A DNA stretch of 64,000 bases from Bathymodiolus brooksi. Taxonomy: Eukaryota > Mollusca > Bivalvia > Mytilida > Modiolidae. Made by a program: the position numbers and the translations under genes. The stretch's first letter is position 1, and every line of letters starts with the position of its first letter. The notes below the pieces were generated by a model. It ran no database searches, was not told the origin of the DNA, and saw nothing but the letters and a program-made list of their open reading frames with translations. Shown here in pieces: positions 61,301 through 64,000 of the stretch. The stretch lies in the NCBI GenBank assembly GCA_963680875.1, contig OY804586.1, positions 56,206,203 through 56,270,202 on the forward strand, in the 5' to 3' direction.

Positions 61301-61617
61301 ACATTTTGTGCATGACGTCACGTTATCTGCCGTTCATTCACCAATGTCACTTTACTGTGTTTTGACTCGCATTCCATTGATATGACGTCATGACAATGTA
61401 GTTCGGCAGAGAACGTCTCATGCAACGTCACGCTATTCTTTTATCACCACAGTGTGGTGATATAACGTCTTGTATCAGATAGGCGACTTTCTTAAATTTC
61501 AAAGGAAAACGTACATAATGTTAGATAAATGGTTTTATTCGTATATTTTAGGTACCATCTGTTGTACTGTTGATTGTGGTACAGCCTGTAAACTGCCAGT
61601 AAAGCCTCCCGGTTCAG
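31265..61617 (+). CDS. Multi-WAP-domain protein gene, 16 exons, both ends missing
   Basis: Encodes at least eight WAP (whey acidic protein, four-disulphide-core) domains in tandem. WAP proteins are usually secreted serine-protease inhibitors, antimicrobial or matrix proteins; which applies here is unknown. Each domain has the eight-Cys pattern: C, C, C, DC, CC, C, C. Exon A gives the first four Cys, exon B the CC pair and the last two. A-B introns split a Gly, Ala or Glu codon in phase 1; B-A introns are phase 0. The 16 exons total 1276 nt with no stop. Domains 4-5 and 6-7 are a duplicated module; domains 2 and 3 are sisters. The start codon and signal peptide are not identified. Exon B8 ends in phase 1, unlike B1-B7, so the next exon, probably beyond the WAP repeat, must begin in phase 1. 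Confidence 0.88.
32058..32236. mobile_element. Tc1/mariner-like element, left part
   Basis: Starts TA-CAGTGAAACTTGTC, a common mariner-type terminus, in the intron between A1 and B1. The right end (ggtttatacc) is cut by the SINE-A that follows. Confidence 0.6.
32237..32440 (+). mobile_element. SINE-A copy, head missing
   Basis: Begins in the body (aaattacaaaaagggtgcac) and keeps the 3' module with a caatcaatc tail. It is intronic, same strand as the gene. Confidence 0.8.
32496..32554 (+). CDS. WAP domain 1, exon B1
   Basis: Acceptor tttttttaacag; 59 nt; donor gtatgt. It completes the split Gly and encodes [13 protein letters not shown] then VNSVAS. Confidence 0.88.
32921..33014 (+). CDS. 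WAP domain 2, exon A2
   Basis: Acceptor tttatattttag; 94 nt; donor gtgaga. Begins [12 protein letters not shown], ends [10 protein letters not shown] plus a split Gly. Closest relative is A3. Confidence 0.9.
33146..33466. mobile_element. hAT MITE with 8-bp target duplication
   Basis: Terminal repeats CAGTGCCGGATATAG and, in reverse from the right end, CAGTGCCGGATTTAC. It is flanked by GTTACAGG (33138-33145) and GTTAAAGG (33467-33474), a 7/8 match of the 8-bp length expected for hAT. It is 321 bp, non-coding, in the A2-B2 intron. Confidence 0.9.
33472..33735 (+). mobile_element. SINE-A copy
   Basis: Starts directly at the end of the hAT MITE (ggcctggatggctcaatgag) and runs to the 3' module with an aaatcaaatc tail. 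Confidence 0.88.
33812..34018 (+). mobile_element. SINE-C fragment, head missing
   Basis: Body blocks aataaggagaaagagcaatg and gtgagctagcaagcactata are recognisable; the tRNA-like head is absent. Confidence 0.7.
34065..34390 (-). mobile_element. SINE-B copy interrupted by another repeat
   Basis: The 3' module is at 34065-34128 and the body plus B-box region at 34231-34390. The ~100 bp between (ataagggtaataacaaaatt ...) resembles a dispersed repeat I associate with mytilid bivalves; that link is from memory and not tested. Confidence 0.7.
34539..34597 (+). CDS. WAP domain 2, exon B2
   Basis: Acceptor gctcttttatag; 59 nt; donor gtaagt. Encodes [19 protein letters not shown]. Confidence 0.9.
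34598..35300 (+). other. Intron DNA upstream of the A3 acceptor array
   Basis: No exon or known repeat is recognised between the B2 donor and the first array copy. Confidence 0.5.
35301..36387 (+). repeat. Acceptor-side half-exon array before exon A3
   Basis: Fourteen extra copies of an intron end plus exon start (poly-T, attttag, then gggccaagagaagattgtcc) precede the working exon. Start points after the AG: 35301 (decayed), 35407, 35479, 35571, 35641, 35711, 35783, 35876, 35946, 36017, 36089, 36180, 36250, 36315; the working exon is at 36388. Spacings of about 72, 92, 70 and 70 repeat as a ~305-bp super-unit. Each copy diverges from A3 after the Cys-Pro-Val-Leu codons and lacks a donor. 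Confidence 0.92.
36388..36481 (+). CDS. WAP domain 3, exon A3
   Basis: 94 nt; acceptor tatttttag; donor gtgaga. Begins [12 protein letters not shown], ends [10 protein letters not shown] plus a split Gly. It is the only array copy that reads to a proper donor. Confidence 0.9.
36928..37023 (-). mobile_element. SINE-B fragment
   Basis: 3' module and start of the body only (gttatattgtggcggtcag). Confidence 0.75.
37219..37266 (-). mobile_element. SINE 3' module fragment
   Basis: ggtgtttaatgccactttca and caatatttcagttac only. Confidence 0.65.
37389..37614 (+). mobile_element. SINE-B copy
   Basis: Head ggtcgtatggtagttgg, B-box gagttcgaatcc, body and 3' module ending gcgttaaacacc. The body has lost about 30 bp after the B-box. 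Confidence 0.88.
37729..37993 (+). mobile_element. SINE-A copy
   Basis: Head cgggtggctcaatgagttgg through the 3' module and a caatcaatcaaacc tail, just upstream of exon B3. Confidence 0.88.
38027..38085 (+). CDS. WAP domain 3, exon B3
   Basis: Acceptor ttctgttacag; 59 nt; donor gtacgt. Encodes [19 protein letters not shown], nearly identical to B2. Confidence 0.9.
38283..38505 (+). repeat. Diverged relatives of the 94-bp satellite unit
   Basis: About two or three degenerate units with atgttatagtcatggtaaag, tatagtcatggtcaag and attgtagcttacac, sitting about 200 bp after exon B3. This is the same position relative to a B exon as the large array after B5. Confidence 0.75.
38535..38966 (-). mobile_element. 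Poly(A) retroposon with 17-bp target duplication
   Basis: Minus-strand insertion ending in an A-tail (poly-T at about 38535-38562 on +). It is flanked by GTATATCTATTTGTTTT at 38522-38538 and 38967-38983. It carries a 62-codon frame (38958-38770 minus) starting [14 protein letters not shown] that I cannot assign. It may be the C-terminus of an L1-like ORF2 or a processed transcript. The A-tail shows a different mobilising machinery from that of the CR1-like LINE. Confidence 0.85.
39037..39268 (-). mobile_element. SINE-B copy
   Basis: Body, B-box (ggattcaaactcac) and head present; the last part of the 3' module is missing. Confidence 0.85.
39269..39839 (+). other. AT-rich intron DNA, nothing recognised
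   Basis: Part of the long B3-A4 intron; no exon or repeat family is recognised. Confidence 0.4.
40000..42186. mobile_element. DNA-transposon-like insertion inside the LINE remnant
   Basis: Ends CAGTGATGTCGTTA and, in reverse from the right, CAGTGTTGTCAGTA. The flanks share only AAT (or GAAT), so the target duplication and superfamily stay open, although the ends look hAT-like. No transposase frame was recognised. It carries a smaller inverted-repeat element at 40889-41465. Confidence 0.6.
40889..41465. mobile_element. Inverted-repeat element (MITE) with ~30-bp ends
   Basis: Left end TCAGGTCGTTCCGGCCCCAA; right end in reverse TCAGGTCGATCCGGCCCAAG. Within each arm the ggtcgatccggcc motif is itself nearly doubled. 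About 577 bp, no coding capacity, nested in 40000-42186. Confidence 0.85.
42812..42975. mobile_element. Truncated TA-flanked element
   Basis: Right end gcatgtttgactg-TA matches the terminus of the element at 46368-46917. The interior repeats aggtgacctcttaa and aggtgac motifs, partly inverted. The left terminus was not found. Confidence 0.55.
43028..43242. mobile_element. Foldback element with poly-G/poly-C flanked ends, copy 2
   Basis: Same family as 24471-24742: ggaccgaccatttaacttga then a G-tract on the left; ccccccacttcaagttaaatgg on the right. It lies about 40 bp upstream of exon A4. Confidence 0.9.
43284..43398 (+). CDS. WAP domain 4, exon A4
   Basis: Acceptor ttttctctcag; 115 nt, the longest A-exon class; donor gtatac. 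Begins [15 protein letters not shown] and ends [10 protein letters not shown] plus a split codon. Sister of A6. Confidence 0.9.
43399..43943 (+). other. A4-B4 intron DNA, no exon seen
   Basis: Contains a ~27-base imperfect inverted repeat: aattaatcctttccacgatg near 43460 faces catcgtggaaaggattaa near 43538. Confidence 0.5.
43944..44003 (-). mobile_element. SINE-B fragment
   Basis: tcatggcagtcagttttatt and the following ggtataggaaaccaaagta only. Confidence 0.6.
44096..44154 (+). CDS. WAP domain 4, exon B4
   Basis: Acceptor ttttctttacag; 59 nt; donor gtttgt, weaker than the others. Encodes [19 protein letters not shown] after a split Ala. Confidence 0.88.
44271..44834. mobile_element. DNA element with ~40-bp inverted ends and possible SANT/MADF remnant
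   Basis: The left end gcctctgttacacggtataa and the right end in reverse ggccctgttacacggtaaag continue as matching aagtatc(a/g)tgatacttg. The interior near 44533-44620 starts atggctggaaagggaaag and then, in another frame, reads [19 protein letters not shown] before stops. This resembles the start of a Myb/SANT-like or MADF DNA-binding domain found in some transposon proteins. The flanks are ttaa/ttta. Confidence 0.65.
44842..45092 (+). repeat. Dispersed repeat D, copy without satellite expansion
   Basis: Homologous to 6878-7125, ending with a single diverged version of the satellite unit (ctagggaactaatagtccac then cagca). Confidence 0.8.
45304..45625 (+). mobile_element. SINE-C copy, the most complete
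   Basis: Head gcattggtggtgtaatggtt, B-box cgggttcgagac, full body, 3' module (gatgtagctgaaaaattc, ggcgttaaacaac) and a short acactcactc tail. Confidence 0.9.
45799..46189 (+). repeat. Acceptor-side half-exon array before exon A5
   Basis: Five extra copies of intron end plus exon start (ctcaatgtttatctatttac, ag, ggagatagac). Post-AG starts: 45821, 45884, 45947, 46026, 46105; the working exon starts at 46190. Spacings are 63, 63, 79, 79 and 85 bp. The copy at 45947 has TG in place of AG, so it is a dead acceptor. The 46105 copy has a 6-bp insertion. No copy but the last has a donor. Confidence 0.93.
46190..46280 (+). CDS. WAP domain 5, exon A5
   Basis: 91 nt; acceptor tctatttacag; donor gtcagt. 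Begins [15 protein letters not shown], ends [10 protein letters not shown] plus a split Gly. Sister of A7. Confidence 0.9.
46368..46917. mobile_element. TA-flanked inverted-repeat element (Tc1/mariner-like MITE)
   Basis: Ends CAGTCAAACTTG and, in reverse from the right, CAGTCAAACTTGCC, with TA on both sides. Subterminal ggtgacc/gtgaccg motifs recur. 550 bp, no transposase seen. Confidence 0.8.
46924..47168 (+). mobile_element. SINE-B copy
   Basis: Head gtgatcgtatggtagatgg through a 3' module with a caaacaaacaaac tail. About 25 bp after the B-box is deleted. It begins seven bases after the preceding TA element. Confidence 0.9.
47169..47648 (+). other. AT-rich intron DNA, nothing recognised
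   Basis: No exon, RNA gene or repeat family is recognised. Confidence 0.4.
47649..47918 (-). mobile_element. SINE-A copy
   Basis: Full-length minus copy: 3' module, body (gcctgtgagtcgagtgcacc), B-box region and head ending ttgagccaccctggc. Confidence 0.9.
48062..48126 (+). CDS. WAP domain 5, exon B5
   Basis: Acceptor atttttaacag; 65 nt; donor gtaagt. Encodes [13 protein letters not shown] then a basic linker QKKAKPTP, longer than in B1-B4. Confidence 0.9.
48160..55255 (+). repeat. 94-bp intronic satellite, about 75 copies
   Basis: Fills nearly all of the 7.3-kb B5-A6 intron. The unit holds two hairpins: GTCATG-gtcaaa-CATGAC and, in the ctgtcaaa variant, CTGTCAAA-gtcaat-TTTGACAG. Most units also carry caGTGAGTATG, which resembles a 5' splice site on the gene strand. 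Shorter variants (ttacacaattttg; acagtcagtcaa) recur in order. Landmarks repeat at about 2706 bp (ccattgttac at 48621 and 51328), so a ~29-unit block has been duplicated. Confidence 0.96.
55331..55357 (+). mobile_element. SINE tail fragment
   Basis: ggcattaaacaccattcaat plus caatc only. Confidence 0.5.
55448..55562 (+). CDS. WAP domain 6, exon A6
   Basis: Acceptor gttttttccag; 115 nt; donor gtacaa. Begins [15 protein letters not shown], ends [10 protein letters not shown]; near-duplicate of A4. Confidence 0.9.
55632..55790 (-). mobile_element. SINE-B copy, internally deleted
   Basis: 3' module and B-box part are present; the centre of the body is missing. Confidence 0.75.
55895..56155 (+). 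mobile_element. SINE-A copy
   Basis: Head gggcccgggtggctcaatga to the 3' module and a caatcattcaatcat tail. Confidence 0.9.
56266..56324 (+). CDS. WAP domain 6, exon B6
   Basis: Acceptor ttttctttacag, shared with B4 together with about 25 upstream bases; 59 nt; donor gtatgc. Encodes [19 protein letters not shown]. Confidence 0.9.
56341..56570 (+). mobile_element. SINE-B copy
   Basis: Starts 16 bases after the B6 donor; head ggttgtggtcgtgatcgtag to 3' module gcattaagcacc. Confidence 0.88.
56735..57709 (+). repeat. Acceptor-side half-exon array before exon A7, 13 x 79 bp
   Basis: Post-AG starts at 56762, 56841, 56920, 56999, 57078, 57157, 57236, 57315, 57394, 57473, 57552, 57631 and 57710: every spacing is exactly 79 bp, and copies differ at only a few sites. 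Each unit has tctatttacag, ggagatagacccggatgtcc and the exon up to atcttcaatc, then jumps back to the intron. Only the last copy continues to the rest of the exon and a donor. Reading through from any earlier acceptor gives a +1 shift and a TAG within three codons of the next copy. Confidence 0.96.
57710..57800 (+). CDS. WAP domain 7, exon A7
   Basis: 91 nt; donor gtcagt. Begins [15 protein letters not shown], ends [10 protein letters not shown] plus a split Gly. Differs from A5 mainly at the Asp/His and Val/Ile positions. Confidence 0.9.
57801..58066 (+). other. A7-B7 intron DNA, nothing firm
   Basis: Weak resemblance to part of the 94-bp satellite (ggtgtcagcatacagcactc at about 58035) may be a decayed unit. 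No exon seen. Confidence 0.35.
58067..58275 (-). mobile_element. SINE-A copy, head missing
   Basis: 3' module, body (ggctgcaagtcgagtgcacc) and B-box region (gggcgcgaaccc) on the minus strand. Confidence 0.85.
58549..58894 (-). mobile_element. SINE-C copy with 15-bp target duplication
   Basis: Complete minus copy between two perfect CCAACCATGGGTAAG repeats (58534-58548 and 58895-58909). This is direct proof of retroposition for the family. Confidence 0.95.
59172..59295. mobile_element. Small foldback element
   Basis: Long imperfect inverted repeat: acaaacagttcat...atggcagtttatggacc faces ggtccatatactgccat...aatgaactatttg. Because of it, both strands show frames starting MAVYGP; neither is a gene. 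Confidence 0.8.
59428..59492 (+). CDS. WAP domain 7, exon B7
   Basis: Acceptor tatttaacag; 65 nt; donor gtacgt. Encodes [13 protein letters not shown] and the basic linker QKKVKPDH; duplicate of B5. Confidence 0.9.
59511..59737 (-). mobile_element. SINE-B copy, head truncated
   Basis: 3' module through gtaaatccaactacca; the last head bases are replaced by the following SINE-A. Confidence 0.85.
59738..59953 (+). mobile_element. SINE-A copy, internally deleted
   Basis: Head gcccaagtggctcaatgag; the B-box segment is missing (caccaatacggctttgtaaa); the tail stops inside the 3' module. Confidence 0.8.
59954..60115 (-). repeat. Tandemly amplified SINE-A head, four copies
   Basis: A minus-strand SINE-A start (gataggcttgtatgagttgt) is followed by four 34-bp repeats of its first bases (ctacctaactcattgagcc plus acccgggcc). 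The repeated unit contains the presumed A-box. Confidence 0.9.
60116..60599 (+). other. AT-rich intron DNA, nothing recognised
   Basis: Part of the B7-A8 intron; no exon or repeat recognised. Confidence 0.4.
60600..60722 (-). mobile_element. SINE-B fragment
   Basis: 3' module and body to gctgacaaacttta; head absent. Confidence 0.8.
60789..60870 (+). CDS. WAP domain 8, exon A8
   Basis: Acceptor ttatttacag; 82 nt, the shortest A exon; donor gtacag. Begins [14 protein letters not shown], ends [10 protein letters not shown] plus a split Gly. Confidence 0.88.
60990..61060 (+). repeat. Decayed duplicate of the exon A8 end and donor
   Basis: gaagactgtaagcacg-gtactgtat matches aaagactgtaaacacg-gtacagtat at the A8 donor, 145 bp upstream, and the similarity continues into the intron (caattgtgaat versus ctattgtgaat). 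Confidence 0.8.
61061..61551 (+). other. A8-B8 intron DNA, no exon seen
   Basis: Contains tgacgtcac-type palindromes (about 61314, 61382) and the 19-bp near-palindrome atcaccacagtgtggtgat at 61443-61461. Confidence 0.45.
61552..61617 (+). CDS. WAP domain 8, exon B8
   Basis: Acceptor tatattttag; 66 nt; donor gtaagt. Encodes [19 protein letters not shown] then GS and one base of the next codon. It ends in phase 1, unlike B1-B7. Confidence 0.88.
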
Positions 61618-62055
61618 GTAAGTTTATTTATATATCTTGGGTACCATCTGTTGTCCTGTTGATTGTGGTACAGCCTGTAAATTGCCATTTAAGCCTCCCG
61701 GTTCAGGTAAGTTTATTTATATATCTTGGGTACCATCTGTTGTCCTGTTGATTGTGGTACAGCCTGTAAACTGCCAGTTAAGCCTCCTGGTTCAGGTAAG
61801 TTTATTTATATATCTTGGGTACCATCTGTTGTCCTGTTGATTGTGGTACAGCCTGTAAACTGCCAGTTAAGCCTCCTGGTTCAGGTAAGTTTATTTATAT
61901 ATCTTGGGTACCATCTGTTGTCCTGTTGATTGTGGTACAGCCTGTAAACTGCCAGTTAAGCCTCCTGGTTCAGGTAAGTTTATTTATATATCTTGGGTAC
62001 CATCTGTTGTCCTGTTGATTGTGGTACAGCCTGTAAACTGTCACTTAAGCCTCCC
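61618..62055 (+). repeat. Donor-side exon array after B8, 89-bp unit
   Basis: Five further copies of exon B8 start at 61641, 61730, 61819, 61908 and 61997, all 89 bp apart. The copies at 61641-61908 keep the gtaagt donor, but their upstream joint is atatcttgg in place of tattttag, so no acceptor AG remains. The last copy is cut at tcacttaagcctccc by a SINE-A. Read as exon, a copy encodes [17 protein letters not shown] sequence. Confidence 0.95.
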
Positions 62056-62260
62056 ATGCCGTATTGGTGATAGGCTTGTATGAGTTGTTAGGTGATCCAA
62101 CTACCTAACTCATTGAGCCACCCGGGTCCTACAACTACCTAACTCATTGAGCACCCCGGGCCCTACAACTACCTAACTCATTGAGCCACCCGGGCCCTAC
62201 AACTACCTAAATCATTGAGCCACCCGGGCCCTACAACTACCAATTGAGCCACATGATCCT
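62056..62260 (-). repeat. SINE-A head with tandem amplification, five copies
   Basis: Minus-strand SINE-A begins in the B-box region (atgccgtattggtgatagg). Five 34-bp repeats of the head follow, the last incomplete. Same kind of amplification as at 59954-60115. Confidence 0.9.
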
Positions 62261-62315
62261 CCATTTTAAACTTTAAGTTTAATGTCATAATTTAGACATT
62301 TGTTGTTTTTTTATG

Positions 62316-62579
62316 GTTATGCTTATGGGGTTTAACGCCATTTTAATAAATATTACAGTTATATCGTGGCGGTTAGCTTTATTGGTGAAGGAAACTGGAG
62401 AAAACCGCAGATTTGCCACAAGTCACTAGCAAACTTTATCACATAATGTTGTATCGAGTACACCTCACCATGAACGGGGTTTGAACTTACAACTTTAGTG
62501 GTGACAGGATCAGATTGGTAGTGATTGCACAGGTAGTTGTTAATCCAACTACCATGCGATCAAGACCACAACGGCCCCA
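62316..62579 (-). mobile_element. SINE-B copy
   Basis: Near full length: ggtttaacgccattttaata, body, B-box (ggggtttgaacttac) and head ending caagaccacaacggcc. Confidence 0.9.
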
Positions 62580-62677
62580 TTTTTTGTTGTTGTTTTTTTT
62601 TATCTAAATTATATTGTGTAGGATGAATTATAGGAATAAACACATTTTTTCTGGAGTTTATTGATGTATAACCTGGA

Positions 62678-62741
62678 CCAATTCACTCACAAACAAATAA
62701 AAATCCGAAGGACTTTTATGTAAGTTTGTGAGTGACTTGGC
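62678..62741. repeat. 64-base hairpin
   Basis: ccaattcactcacaaac and taaaa pair with ttttat and gtttgtgagtgacttgg around a short loop. The size and mismatches resemble a pre-miRNA; there is no other support. Confidence 0.6.
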
Positions 62742-63863
62742 CATGAATAACAAAATGAACTAACCTTATTTCCTACTTTAAACTAGACAAGACGGTGATG
62801 TAATTAAGTTACCGATATTTTCCAATTTGATGGCATTTTGCATTTAGCTACTCAAACAAGTAAAATGCCCACAAAATCGTAAAATAAATCAGTAACCAGC
62901 TTGTGTCAATCAGCATCCCTTGTAAACAACATCACAGGATGACGATATATTACAAGTCAAAGTCGATAGATGGTTGTCTTAAGTATTTTTTCCGGAATTT
63001 TTTGTTTATGTCAACAATACAAGCTTTTTTTTTCATTGGCATTTATTTTTTTATTTCATATCTAACAATAATTGTCGATTATTAACAATAAACATTGTTT
63101 CTTTTATCTTTTTTTATTATCGGGAATCCAAGCCGCCATTTTGTTTACATTACGAAAAAAGTAGTCCGCTGAACATCGTCTATCGAAAAATAATCTGACA
63201 AAACCCCGCCTCCATTAGCGCTTATACCCAATCAGAGTATAGGATTTCTAATTATGTAAATCATATAAGAATTATTACAAGAGCAACATATTGATTTGAT
63301 ATTTTGATATTTTATTTATGCGATGTAACCTAGTTTGGGGTAGCCGTTTATGAAAAGAGTAAACAGTACCAAACCAGGTTATACAAATATAACCTGTTCA
63401 AAAATTTCAAATATTTCTTATAATTTAATTTTTATAGCAAAATTTAATGATTCCTCGATTTTAATTACGCTTATTTCATTTGATTATTTGAATTTGTCAA
63501 TGGCAAATGAATATATTGGGGACATCACAATACTAACCCCGGTTATCATGTATAACCAATGTTGCTCCAGGTGGATCAGCCAATCAGATTGCAGTATTCA
63601 CATCAAATTAAATTATTGTCTTTTATTAAAATTTAGTTAAAAAAGGAAGAACAACAGAAAAACAGTCGTGGATTTTCTTTATCTCAAATTGGGATATTTC
63701 ATTTCCTTGAATAACCTGAAGACCAATTTGTCCATATGCACACACTGCATTTCAGGACACTCGCATATTTTATTCGATCAATATGAAACAAAATACTAAA
63801 ACAGTTTGACTGTAGCTATATATAGCTTATCTAACTCCTACAGCATATTCTTAAAAAAACCGA
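62742..63863 (+). other. AT-rich DNA after the last recognised exon
   Basis: No phase-1 acceptor followed by a convincing domain was found. The 96-codon frame at 63350-63640 has AT-biased composition and no recognisable domain; I do not call it. Confidence 0.4.
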
Positions 63864-64000
63864 GGGCTGTCGTGGTCGTGAGTGTATGGTAGTTGGGTTT
63901 ATAATTACCTATGCAATCAGTACCTATCACCACTAAAGTTGTGAGTTTGAACCCTGTTCATGGCAAGGTGTACTTGATACAACATTATGTTATAAAGTAT
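63864..64000 (+). mobile_element. SINE-B copy cut by the window end
   Basis: Head gtcgtggtcgtgagtgtatg, B-box gagtttgaaccctg, body to attatgttataaagt at the window edge. Confidence 0.88.

Noticed and set aside
61470..62018. Frames of 67-93 aa with repeated GTICC and VVQPVNC
   Set aside because: They are B8 array copies read in successive frames; only 61552-61617 has a valid acceptor. The possible read-through is noted as a finding.
63350..63640. 96-aa frame as the 3' end of the WAP gene
   Set aside because: It lacks a phase-1 acceptor in a suitable place, its composition is AT-driven, and it has no known domain.

Overview
This window looks like nuclear DNA of a bivalve mollusc. It is AT-rich, has intron-split genes and no operons, and is full of tRNA-derived SINEs that share one 3' module and an (AATC)n tail. 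It also holds G-tract inverted-repeat elements, CR1/L2-like LINE remnants and very large tandem repeats. Several dispersed repeats resemble families I associate with bivalves, possibly mytilids; the species cannot be named from sequence alone.

One host gene is well supported. It lies on the + strand from 31265 to at least 61617 and encodes a protein with eight tandem WAP (four-disulphide-core) domains. Each domain is built from two small exons: an A exon with the first four cysteines and a B exon with the CC pair and last two. A-B introns are phase 1 and B-A introns phase 0 throughout. The 16 exons give 1276 nt (425 codons plus one base) with no in-frame stop. The 5' end (signal peptide) and 3' end are not established; exon B8 ends in phase 1, so at least one more exon must follow. 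Domains 4-5 and 6-7 are a duplicated two-domain module, and domains 2 and 3 are a duplicate pair.

The most unusual feature is inside this gene. Half-exons, each carrying a single splice site, have been tandemly amplified next to the working exon: acceptor plus exon start in front of A3 (15 copies), A5 (6) and A7 (13 copies, exactly 79 bp each), and exon plus donor after B8 (6 copies) and A8 (2). The intron after B5 holds about 75 copies of a 94-bp hairpin-rich satellite. A diverged seed of that satellite remains in the equivalent intron after B3.

Layout: 1-7070 is intergenic with SINEs, a perfect 39-bp inverted repeat and two 43-bp minisatellites; 7071-20309 is a 53-bp satellite (about 250 copies) with a 1219-bp (23-mer) higher-order repeat; 20310-25600 holds SINEs, inverted-repeat elements and a weak candidate signal-peptide exon at 23531; 25600-30730 is a tripartite ~487-bp tandem repeat split by a nested hAT-like element and a reverse-transcriptase LINE; 31265-61617 is the WAP gene; 61618-64000 is donor-array remnants, SINEs and AT-rich DNA. 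Apart from the WAP exons and the broken LINE frames, I regard the short open frames in the window as chance or repeat-derived.
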